6,205 nucleotides of DNA from Bacillota bacterium. GTDB lineage: Bacteria > Bacillota > Limnochordia > Limnochordales > ZCTH02-B6. Positions 1 through 4,963 of the stretch are shown piece after piece. Both the position numbers and the translations under genes were made by a program. Under the pieces are notes generated by a model that searched no databases, had not been told where the DNA came from, and saw only the letters and a list, made by a program, of their open reading frames with translations. The DNA is taken from positions 1 through 6,205 of the forward strand of contig PKQR01000129.1 of assembly GCA_017578085.1 (NCBI GenBank). The letters are read 5' to 3'. The first letter of the stretch is position 1. The number at the start of each line of letters is the position of its first letter.

Positions 1-2
1 GG

Positions 3-377
3 CTACTCGCCGGCCCAGAATGCGTCCTGGACCACGTGCACGTCCATCGGCCGGCCCAGGTCGTCCAGCAGCACCGCTGCCACGTCAAACCGCACGGGCG
101 CGCCCAAAAGCCGGCGCTCGGCCAAATACTCCATGGCTGCCCTGACCATGCGCCGGCGCTTGCGGGCGTCGACCGCCTCCAGCGAATCAGGGATGCCGCG
201 CCGGCGGGCCTTCACTTCCACGAAAACAATAAAGCTGCCGTGGCGCGCAATCAGATCGATCTCGCCGCGCCGGCAGCGGTAGTTGCGGGTCAAAATCTGG
301 TACCCCAACGCTGTGAGCGTTTGGGCCGCGGCCGCTTCCGCCAGCCGTCCGCTGGCGGCCCTTGCCCGCGCCGTCAT
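3..377 (-). CDS. yraN: YraN family (UPF0102) endonuclease-like protein
   Basis: Predicted 124-residue protein of the YraN/UPF0102 family, which has a PD-(D/E)xK nuclease-like fold; its cellular role is not firmly established and links to DNA recombination or repair are inferred. Visible family signature: an N-terminal helix with RLAEAAAAQ and LGYQILTRNYR, then GEIDLIA (E39, D41) and FVEVKARR (E54, K56), matching the expected metal-binding D/E...ExK pattern. Length is normal for the family. The ATG at 377 is chosen because it overlaps the rnhB stop as ATGA, the same coupling style used elsewhere in this block. A GTG at 395 would add six residues (MGGPGT) with a weaker upstream ribosome site. 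It ends in TAG at the window edge, so the gene is complete. It is the last gene visible in the cluster; yraN next to rnhB is a common arrangement in Bacillota. Confidence 0.9.
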   Translation of the reverse strand: MTARARAASGRLAEAAAAQTLTALGYQILTRNYRCRRGEIDLIARHGSFIVFVEVKARRRGIPDSLEAVDARKRRRMVRAAMEYLAERRLLGAPVRFDVAAVLLDDLGRPMDVHVVQDAFWAGE

Positions 378-988
378 GGTCCCGGGACCACCCACTCAAG
401 CTTCAGCTGGGTCGCGACCACCGGGGCGAAGCTCCGCCGGTGCAGGGGACATGGGCCCAGCCGGGCCAAGGCCTCCTTGTGCTGGGGTGTCCCGTAGCCC
501 TTGTGAGCCGAAAAGCCGTAGCCGGGATACACCCGGTCCCAGACGAGCATCATCCGGTCGCGCACCACCTTCGCCACGATGCTTGCGGCGGAGATGGCGG
601 GATGAACCCGGTCCCCTTTCACGACAGCGCGCTGCGGCATGGGGATTCCCGGCACCGCCCAAGGCCCGTCCACCAGCACCCGGTCGGGCGCCACGGGCAG
701 GGCCAGAACCGCCTCCCGCATGGCGGCCAAGCTCGCCTGGAGCACGTTGGCCGCGTCGACGCGCCGCGGCGAAACCGCCCGGTAGGCCACGGCCACCGCG
801 GTGGCCAGGATTTCCTCGAACAGCTCTTCCCGCCGCGCCGGGGTTAGGAGCTTGGAATCGGTCACTCCCTCCGGCACCTTTTCCCCGAGGATCACCGCCG
901 CGGCCACGATCGGTCCCGCCCAGGGCCCGCGGCCCGCTTCGTCCACGCCCGCGGTCAAGCCCAGGTGCTCGGCCCCCGGCAACCTCAC
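374..988 (-). CDS. rnhB: Ribonuclease HII
   Basis: RNase HII cleaves the RNA strand of RNA-DNA hybrids and nicks at single ribonucleotides embedded in DNA, starting ribonucleotide excision repair in the cytoplasm. With the chosen start the protein has 204 residues, close to E. coli RnhB. All four acidic catalytic positions are visible at or next to the E. coli numbering: D16 and E17 in GVDEAGRGP, D107 in LVDG, and D126 in VKGD. The substrate-recognition loop GRG, the NDSK-like TDSK, the ISAASIVAKVVRD block and the C-terminal HRRSFAP motif are also present. The GTG at 988 was chosen because it overlaps the rbgA stop as GTGA and places the DEAGRG motif at the usual distance from the N-terminus. 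An upstream in-frame start near 1099 would add 37 residues of translated rbgA sequence without family similarity. Confidence 0.95.
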   Translation of the reverse strand: MRLPGAEHLGLTAGVDEAGRGPWAGPIVAAAVILGEKVPEGVTDSKLLTPARREELFEEILATAVAVAYRAVSPRRVDAANVLQASLAAMREAVLALPVAPDRVLVDGPWAVPGIPMPQRAVVKGDRVHPAISAASIVAKVVRDRMMLVWDRVYPGYGFSAHKGYGTPQHKEALARLGPCPLHRRSFAPVVATQLKLEWVVPGP

Positions 989-1914
989 GCACCCCCAGGC
1001 GGAAGCTCCAGCGTCAAGCGGCCGAGACGGCCGCTGCGGAAATCCTGCAGGACCATGGTCGCGGCCCGGTCCAAATCGGGCCGGCCACCCGAAAGCCACA
1101 GCCCAAGCCGCCGGGCCACGGTTTCCAGCAGTCCCTCGTCTCCCGGCACAAGGTCCTCCCCGTAGCGGGCGGCGACCCGCTGCGGAAACCGGACGGCCAT
1201 GTCCGCCAAGAAGGCCTCGGCCACGGCCCGTACGTCAAACACGTCATCCGGGACGAGACCGGCCACCGCCAGGTACAGAGCCTTCCGGCCGCGGGTCGCC
1301 TCCGGCCACAAGAGGCCGGGGGAGTCCAGCAGCTCCAGGCCGGCCCCCGCCGCCAGCCACTGCACCCGGCGGGTGACCCCCGCCTTGGCGCCCGTGCCCG
1401 CTTTCGCGCGCCCGGCCAAGCCGTTGATGACCGTGGACTTCCCCACGTTGGGCAGGCCCACTACCATCACCCGCACGCGGCGCTCAGACCGAGCCGGGTT
1501 CAAAGCCGCTATCCTGCGCTTGGCCGCTGTCCCAGCCCCGGCTTCCCGGCTGACCTCGATGCCAGCCGCACCGCCGGCGGCCTGCCCGGCCTCGCTCACC
1601 GCCCGCTGGAGCAGCCGGCGCACCTGCGCCACCCACGTGTGCTGGCGCAAGTCGGCGGCCACGGCAGGCAAGCCTTGGGCGCGAAAGTACCGCAGCCACG
1701 CGTCGGTAGCCTCCGGGTCGGCCAGGTCAGCCCTGCCCAAGAGGAAGACACGCGCAAGGCCCCGCCTCCCTTCCAAGAGGGACGGGTGGCGACTGCTGGC
1801 CGGGATACGGGCGTCGATGACTTCCAATACCGCGTCAACCAGTTTGAGGCGTGTCTTGAGCTCCCGGGCCGCCTTGGCCATGTGCCCCGGGTACCAGTGC
1901 AGCTGCAGCTCCAC
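985..1914 (-). CDS. rbgA: Ribosome biogenesis GTPase RbgA (YlqF), circularly permuted
   Basis: GTPase needed for late assembly of the 50S subunit; in B. subtilis it acts on the 45S precursor. It belongs to the circularly permuted GTPases, with motifs in the order G4-G1-G2-G3. Visible (309-residue numbering): N-terminal WYPGHMAKA with H11, equivalent to catalytic His9 of B. subtilis RbgA; VDAVLEVIDARIPASSR; the G4 position at 60-63; G1 GLPNVGKS at 153-160; G2 threonine T181 in AGVT; G3 DSPG at 197-200; then the RbgA-type C-terminal RNA-binding helical domain. Two oddities: G4 reads GRAD where NKxD is expected, and the linker between G4/G5 and G1 (about residues 106-145) is longer and Ala/Gly-rich. 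Start: GTG at 1914 is preceded by GGGGTGGGGG with 8 nt spacing and gives an N-terminus like the B. subtilis protein; GTG at 1929 (five residues longer) is possible. The stop overlaps the rnhB start. Confidence 0.93.
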   Translation of the reverse strand: MELQLHWYPGHMAKAARELKTRLKLVDAVLEVIDARIPASSRHPSLLEGRRGLARVFLLGRADLADPEATDAWLRYFRAQGLPAVAADLRQHTWVAQVRRLLQRAVSEAGQAAGGAAGIEVSREAGAGTAAKRRIAALNPARSERRVRVMVVGLPNVGKSTVINGLAGRAKAGTGAKAGVTRRVQWLAAGAGLELLDSPGLLWPEATRGRKALYLAVAGLVPDDVFDVRAVAEAFLADMAVRFPQRVAARYGEDLVPGDEGLLETVARRLGLWLSGGRPDLDRAATMVLQDFRSGRLGRLTLELPPGGA

Positions 1915-1955
1915 CGTGGGCGCCCCCACCCCGCAGGCCCGCCGGAGCCGACGGT

Positions 1956-2522
1956 TTACTCAAATGAGGCCAGCACGGCGGGCGTGCGCACCAGCCCAAT
2001 CCGGCCCGGCGGCCAGTAAACCAGGCGCGCTAAACCGACGACCAGGTCCAAGGGGACCGGCCCGACGTCGGGATAGCGGCTGTCGTCGGAGTTGTTGCGG
2101 TTGTCGCCCAGCACAAACACATGCCCCGGGGGGACCTTGACCGGACCGAACACGCCCCGCATGGGTCCGAGTACGTAAGGCTCCTCCACCGGCCGGCCGT
2201 TGAGGATCAGTCGTTGCCCGGCGATGAGCACCTCGTCGCCCGGCAGGCCGATGACCCGTTTGATGAACTTCCGGCGGGGATCGGCCGGGTAGTGGAAGAC
2301 GATGATCTCCCCCCGCCGCGGCTCCCGCAGGCGGTAGGTGATCTTGTCCACGAGCAGCCGCTGGCCGTCGACGAGGGTCGGTTCCATGGAGCTGCCCTGT
2401 ACGAGAAACGATTGGGCGACAAAGGTGATGATGAACGCGGCCAGGGCGCCCGCGATGACGAGCGCTTCCACGTACTCCCGGATCCGAGCCTTAATGGCCG
2501 ACATGTCCCCGCCTGTGCTCAT
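1956..2522 (-). CDS. lepB: Signal peptidase I
   Basis: Membrane-bound serine protease (family S26) that removes signal peptides from exported pre-proteins on the outer face of the cytoplasmic membrane. The 188-residue protein has the short Gram-positive layout: a cytosolic basic N-terminus, one hydrophobic membrane segment at about residues 18-40, then the catalytic domain. Conserved boxes are visible: GSSMEPT with the nucleophile S45 before M46; RRGEIIVF; FIKRVIGLPGD with general-base K88; and GDNRNNSDDSRYPDVG near 139-154. ATG at 2522 is preferred, with GAGG 8 nt upstream; an ATG at 2504 would remove six residues and has its purine run too close. It starts 19 nt after the rplS stop, so very probably co-transcribed. 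Its position between rplS and rbgA occurs in many clostridial-type genomes and fits a cluster that also encodes Ffh. The gene name could equally be sipS-like; the enzyme class is clear. Confidence 0.95.
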   Translation of the reverse strand: MSTGGDMSAIKARIREYVEALVIAGALAAFIITFVAQSFLVQGSSMEPTLVDGQRLLVDKITYRLREPRRGEIIVFHYPADPRRKFIKRVIGLPGDEVLIAGQRLILNGRPVEEPYVLGPMRGVFGPVKVPPGHVFVLGDNRNNSDDSRYPDVGPVPLDLVVGLARLVYWPPGRIGLVRTPAVLASFE

Positions 2523-2541
2523 CCCCGGGGCCTCGCCCTCC

Positions 2542-2886
2542 TCAGGCGCGCTTCTCCTTCACCCTCGCGGCCTTGCCGGACCGCTCCCGCAGGTAGTACA
2601 GCCGCGCCCGGCGCACATCGCCCCGGCGGACGACCTCAATCTTGTCCACCCGCGGCGAGTGCAGCGGGAACGTGCGCTCGACGCCCACGCCCTGGGACAC
2701 CTTGCGGACGGTGAAGGTCTCGTTCAAGCCCCCGCCCGACCGGCGCAGGACGACGCCTTCAAACACCTGGATGCGCTCCCGATCCGCCTCGACGACCTTG
2801 ACGTGCACGCGCACCGTGTCGCCCGGGGCGAAATCGGGCAAATCCCGCCGCATCTGCTCCTGTTCCAATTGGCGAATGATATCCAC
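2542..2886 (-). CDS. rplS: 50S ribosomal protein L19
   Basis: Large-subunit ribosomal protein located at the 30S-50S interface, contributing to an intersubunit bridge. Essentially the full L19 family is recognisable: DIIRQLEQEQ, RRDLPDFAPGDTVRVHVKV, RERIQVFEGVV, ETFTVRKVSQGVGVERTFPLHSP, the KIEVVRRGDVRRARLYYLR block and a basic tail. Length is 114 residues with the chosen start, normal for the family. Two starts compete: a TTG at 2892 (adds two residues) lies only 4 nt from the GAGGAG ribosome site, while the GTG at 2886 lies 10 nt away. Aligned to the spacing of the neighbouring rimM and rpsP sites, the GTG fits slightly better, but the choice is not certain. The gene is preceded by the longest non-coding gap in the block, which holds a promoter-like element and a GC hairpin, so it may be partly expressed independently of the upstream genes. 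lepB follows after 19 nt. Confidence 0.97.
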   Translation of the reverse strand: MDIIRQLEQEQMRRDLPDFAPGDTVRVHVKVVEADRERIQVFEGVVLRRSGGGLNETFTVRKVSQGVGVERTFPLHSPRVDKIEVVRRGDVRRARLYYLRERSGKAARVKEKRA

Positions 2887-2896
2887 GGCCAATCAA

Positions 2897-2902
2897 CTCC
2901 TC
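2897..2902 (-). promoter_or_regulatory. rplS ribosome binding site
   Basis: GAGGAG on the minus strand, 4 nt before the TTG at 2892 and 10 nt before the GTG at 2886. It clearly marks translation initiation of rplS but leaves the choice between these two in-frame starts open. Confidence 0.75.
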
Positions 2903-2962
2903 ATTCCTGACCTTGGCCTGCAACCTTGACCTTACGCGACAAAGCCGTCCAAGAAGCCCGCT

Positions 2963-2981
2963 CCGCCCGCCCGGCGGGCGG
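2963..2981 (-). repeat. Perfect GC inverted repeat in the trmD-rplS gap
   Basis: On the minus strand CCGCCCGCC, a central G, then GGCGGGCGG: 9-nt arms that are exact reverse complements. As RNA this gives an 8-bp all-GC stem with a 3-nt loop. It starts 5 nt after the trmD stop. It is not followed by a T-run on either strand (downstream on the minus strand reads AGCGGGCTTCTTGG), so it does not look like an intrinsic terminator. It may protect or structure the 5' end of an rplS transcript, or the 3' end of an upstream message. Confidence 0.75.
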
Positions 2982-2986
2982 CTCGC

Positions 2987-3811
2987 CTATTGTAGCACGG
3001 CTCCAGCGCCGTCACAACGTCCTGCCTGGTCCGTGGCCTGATCCGCGCGCCCGCCCTCTGCCCGGGTCGCTTGCGCGGCGGCCTCCGCCTGAATCTCCGC
3101 GAGCCAGCGCCGGTCCTCGTCGGTGAGGCAGGCCTTTTCCAACAGGTCCGGGCGGCGCAACCAAGTGCGCTTCAAAGCCTCCCGCCGGCGCCATTTGCGG
3201 ATCTCCTCGTGGTGCCCGCTGAGGAGCACCTCCGGCACGGCCATGCCGCGAAACACGGCCGGCCGGGTGTAGTGAGGATGATCCAGCAGCCCGCCCTCGA
3301 AGGACTCCTCCCGGGCGGAGGCCGCTTCCCCCAAGGCGCCGGGCAACAGCCGGCACACGGCGTCCAGCACCACCATGGCCGGCAGCTCGCCGCCGGTGAG
3401 GATGTAATCGCCGATCGACAGCTCCTCGTCCACGATGGTGCGCACCCGCTCGTCCACGCCCTCATAGTGGCCGCAGACCAGCACCAGGTGCTCCTTTTGC
3501 GCGAGCTCCCAGGCGCGCTTTTGGGTAAAGCGCTGGCCCTGCGGGTCCATGAGGATCACGTGGCTGTGGGGCCCTTGCCGCACGGCCTCAATAGCCGCAA
3601 ACAGCGGCTCCGGCTTCATCACCATGCCCGGGCCGCCCCCGTAGGGCGTGTCGTCGACGATCCGGTGCTTGTCGGTGGTGAAGTCCCGGATGTTGACGAG
3701 GCGCACCTCCAGGATGCCCCGCTGGCGCGCCCGCCCCACGATGCTGTGGTCCAGCGGCCCCACAAACATCTCGGGAAACAGCGTCAACACATGCACCAGC
3801 ACCGGCGTCAC
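2987..3811 (-). CDS. trmD: tRNA (guanine-N1-)-methyltransferase TrmD
   Basis: SPOUT-class enzyme that methylates N1 of G37 in tRNAs using S-adenosylmethionine, preventing +1 frameshifting; works as a homodimer with a deep trefoil knot. Visible (274 residues): VLTLFPEMF near the N-terminus, HRIVDDTPYGGGPGMVM (49-65), LVCGHYEGVDERV (110-123), the knot/SAM-loop IGDYILTGGELPAM (133-146), SFEGGLLDHPHYTRP (170-184), VPEVLLSGHHEEIRKWRR (192-209) and a C-terminal tRNA-binding helical domain. The general base known as D169 in Haemophilus influenzae aligns with E169 here; as far as I recall Glu also occurs in some clostridial homologues, so this is probably tolerated. Residues after about 240 form an Ala/Gln/Gly-rich tail without family similarity, making the protein longer than the usual 240-255 residues. 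The GTG start overlaps the rimM stop as GTGA, with AGGG just upstream. Confidence 0.97.
   Translation of the reverse strand: MTPVLVHVLTLFPEMFVGPLDHSIVGRARQRGILEVRLVNIRDFTTDKHRIVDDTPYGGGPGMVMKPEPLFAAIEAVRQGPHSHVILMDPQGQRFTQKRAWELAQKEHLVLVCGHYEGVDERVRTIVDEELSIGDYILTGGELPAMVVLDAVCRLLPGALGEAASAREESFEGGLLDHPHYTRPAVFRGMAVPEVLLSGHHEEIRKWRRREALKRTWLRRPDLLEKACLTDEDRRWLAEIQAEAAAQATRAEGGRADQATDQAGRCDGAGAVLQ
2989..3017 (-). promoter_or_regulatory. Predicted sigma-A-type promoter for rplS inside trmD end
   Basis: Minus strand TTGTGA at 3012-3017 (4 of 6 to the TTGACA consensus), exactly 17 nt of spacer, then TACAAT at 2989-2994 (5 of 6 to TATAAT) preceded by TG at 2996-2997, giving an extended -10 TGC-TACAAT. 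The -10 overlaps the last trmD codons and stop. Initiation would fall near 2981-2983, about 95 nt before the rplS start. In such GC-rich DNA this spacing and match are unlikely to be trivial, but the hexamers are also constrained by coding and no expression data are available. Confidence 0.5.
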
Positions 3812-4332
3812 TCCAGCCCTGGCAGAAGCCGCACGTCCATGCGCCTCTGCGCCAAATCGATGCGCTGGATCACATCCTGCACCGCCGGCAGGAGAATTTC
3901 GCCCTCGCCGTCGGCCCGGCTCACGACGTACACGTCGTTGGCCGCGGTTTCCAGCACATCCTGCACGACGCCTATGTGGCGGCCGGTTTCGTCGTACACG
4001 GACAACCCGATGATGTCGAAGACATAGTACTCACCCGGCGGCAGCGGATGCACCTCGGAGGCCGTCACCTGCAACAGCGCCCGGCTCAGGCCTTTGGCCG
4101 TCTCCCGGTCGTCGATGCCGGCCAGCTTGACCAGGACCACGCCCCGGTGCAGCCGCGCCTCCTCGACAGCCCGTTCCTGCCGTTTGACCTCGCCGTCAGC
4201 TCCATTGACCGCCACAAAGACGCGCTTAAGCCCCAGGAAACGCTCGGGATACGCGGTCAGTGGCTTCACCTTCAAGGTGCCGCGGACGCCGTGGGCGCTG
4301 AGGACTTCCCCGATGGTCACATACTCGGCCAC
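3808..4332 (-). CDS. rimM: Ribosome maturation factor RimM
   Basis: Assembly factor for the 30S head: binds ribosomal protein S19 and assists 16S rRNA processing. The 174-residue protein shows the two expected domains. The N-terminal RimM barrel (about 1-92) carries YVTIGEVLSAHGVRGTLKVKPLT with the conserved G8...HG(14-15)..G18 pattern and FVAV. The C-terminal PRC barrel (about 97-170) starts with LPPGEYYVFDIIGLSVYD and contains LETAANDVYVV and ILLPAVQDVIQRID. The usual YYWHDLIG reads YYVFDIIG here, a mild change. The GTG start is supported by TTGGAGG with 7 nt spacing. It follows khpA by 27 nt and its stop overlaps the trmD start by 4 nt; rimM-trmD pairing is one of the most conserved in bacteria and supports translational coupling of the two. 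Confidence 0.97.
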   Translation of the reverse strand: MAEYVTIGEVLSAHGVRGTLKVKPLTAYPERFLGLKRVFVAVNGADGEVKRQERAVEEARLHRGVVLVKLAGIDDRETAKGLSRALLQVTASEVHPLPPGEYYVFDIIGLSVYDETGRHIGVVQDVLETAANDVYVVSRADGEGEILLPAVQDVIQRIDLAQRRMDVRLLPGLE

Positions 4333-4339
4333 GGGTGTG

Positions 4340-4344
4340 CCTCC
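4340..4344 (-). promoter_or_regulatory. rimM ribosome binding site
   Basis: GGAGG on the minus strand, 7 nt before the GTG at 4332. It supports this GTG as the true rimM start, which also fits the family N-terminus. Confidence 0.8.
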
Positions 4345-4359
4345 AACCCGCCTGACGCG

Positions 4360-4590
4360 CTAGTCCGCGATCTCCACGTGCACAAGGCGCCCGTCACGGG
4401 CGGCCGCCGCTTTCATCAAGGTGCGGATGGCCTTGGCCACCCGGCCCTTGCGCCCGATGACCTTGCCCATGTCGGCATCGTCGACATGGAGTTCCAACAC
4501 CAGCGACCGCTCGCCGGCCACCTCGTGCACCCGGACCGCGTCAGGCATGTTCACCAACTGGCGGGCAATAAACTCGAGGAGTTCCTTCAC
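4360..4590 (-). CDS. khpA: KH-domain RNA-binding protein KhpA (YlqC family)
   Basis: Small 76-residue single KH-domain protein. In streptococci and other Bacillota KhpA forms a complex with KhpB (Jag) and binds many RNAs, affecting cell division and elongation; here the role is inferred from family and location. The type II KH fold is indicated by MKELLEFIARQLVNMPDAV, a beta strand LVLELHV, the RNA-binding loop VIGRKGR with the GxxG motif at G46-R47-K48-G49, the following helix VAKAIRTLMKAAAA, and a final strand LVHVEIAD. Length is typical. The GTG start is supported by GGAGGGG centred about 9 nt upstream. It sits between rpsP and rimM exactly as ylqC does in B. subtilis, but the ylqD gene that follows in Bacillus is missing: only 27 nt separate it from rimM. 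Confidence 0.93.
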   Translation of the reverse strand: MKELLEFIARQLVNMPDAVRVHEVAGERSLVLELHVDDADMGKVIGRKGRVAKAIRTLMKAAAARDGRLVHVEIAD

Positions 4591-4595
4591 GGGCT

Positions 4596-4602
4596 CCCCT
4601 CC
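4596..4602 (-). promoter_or_regulatory. khpA ribosome binding site
   Basis: GGAGGGG on the minus strand, 5 nt before the GTG at 4590. It decides the start, since no ATG is available near the family N-terminus. Confidence 0.75.
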
Positions 4603-4636
4603 CCGCGGTTACGTCCCGCTGTCAAGCTGGCTCGCC

Positions 4637-4900
4637 CTACTGGGCCGCCTTAAACTTCTCCCAAACGCCGGCCTTCACCAGCAGCGCCCGGGCCGTGTCC
4701 GACGGCTGAGCGCCCTTGCGCAGCCACTCGAGAGCCTTCCCCTCATCGACCACGATCTGCGCAGGTTCGGTGATGGGGTTATAATACCCGAGCTGGTCGA
4801 TGAACCGCCCATCGCGAGCCGCGCGGGAATCAGCCACCACGAGACGGTAGAACGGGCGCTTCTTGGCTCCCATGCGCTTCAGGCGAATGCGGACCGCCAT
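4637..4900 (-). CDS. rpsP: 30S ribosomal protein S16
   Basis: Small-subunit protein that binds 16S rRNA in the 5' and central domains and is needed for 30S assembly. The 87-residue protein carries the S16 signature at its N-terminus (MAVRIRLKRMGAKKRPFYR), followed by LVVADSRAARDGRFIDQLGYYNP and the ALEWLRKGAQPSDTARALL helix. Length is normal. The ATG at 4900 is chosen over an upstream in-frame start at 4933 because it is preceded by a near-perfect GGAGGTGA and gives the family-standard N-terminus; the extra 11 residues of the longer version would be translated ribosome-site DNA. It lies 63 nt downstream of ffh and 46 nt upstream of khpA, matching the usual ffh-rpsP-khpA order, so co-transcription is likely. 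Confidence 0.97.
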   Translation of the reverse strand: MAVRIRLKRMGAKKRPFYRLVVADSRAARDGRFIDQLGYYNPITEPAQIVVDEGKALEWLRKGAQPSDTARALLVKAGVWEKFKAAQ

Positions 4901-4904
4901 ACGC

Positions 4905-4912
4905 TCACCTCC
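4905..4912 (-). promoter_or_regulatory. rpsP ribosome binding site
   Basis: GGAGGTGA on the minus strand, an 8-nt match to the anti-Shine-Dalgarno complement, 4 nt before ATG 4900. It is the strongest ribosome site in the window, fitting a highly expressed ribosomal protein, and it decides the S16 start. Confidence 0.85.
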
Positions 4913-4963
4913 ATTTCTCCAAGTGAGTAACAAATCGCCGGACGAGGCGTCGAGTTGTCGTCG

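Larger units (their letters stand above)
2893..2982 (-). promoter_or_regulatory. Candidate rplS 5' leader RNA
   Basis: Stretch between the predicted transcription start (about 2981-2983) and the rplS ribosome site. Seen: a palindrome at 2963-2981 that would form a very stable stem at the RNA 5' end; a 5-bp pairing possibility between CTTGG (2949-2953) and CCAAG (2912-2916) enclosing the middle of the leader; two direct AAGGTCA copies (2927-2933, 2908-2914); and the GAGGAG site at 2897-2902. Known: Bacillota can carry a short autoregulatory L19 leader upstream of rplS. Inferred: this gap could be such a leader, but I could not match it to a remembered consensus and no obvious anti-Shine-Dalgarno segment is present. 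Confidence 0.4.

Noticed and set aside
283..2019. Long open frame (578 codons) on the plus strand opposite yraN, rnhB and rbgA
   Set aside because: Pro/Arg/Ala-rich translation with no domain, antisense to three well-recognised genes; a usual by-product of high GC third positions.
2057..2106. LepB box GDNRNNSDDSR as an abnormal active-site motif
   Set aside because: The position after GDNR varies in Gram-positive signal peptidases and Asn is a common choice; catalytic Ser and Lys are intact.
2941..2981. Intrinsic terminator after trmD
   Set aside because: The GC hairpin is strong but is not followed by a T-run on either strand.
4591..4636. TTGACA in the rpsP-khpA gap as a -35 element
   Set aside because: The sequence 17 nt downstream is GGAGGG, the khpA ribosome site, with no -10-like hexamer.
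4780..4785. TATAAT on the plus strand within rpsP
   Set aside because: No matching -35 at 16-18 nt and it is dictated by the conserved GYYNP codons of S16 on the other strand.
4901..4963. Promoter or terminator in the 63-nt ffh-rpsP gap
   Set aside because: Only a weak 4-bp GACG/CGTC stem and no paired -35/-10 hexamers; apart from the rpsP ribosome site I see nothing there.
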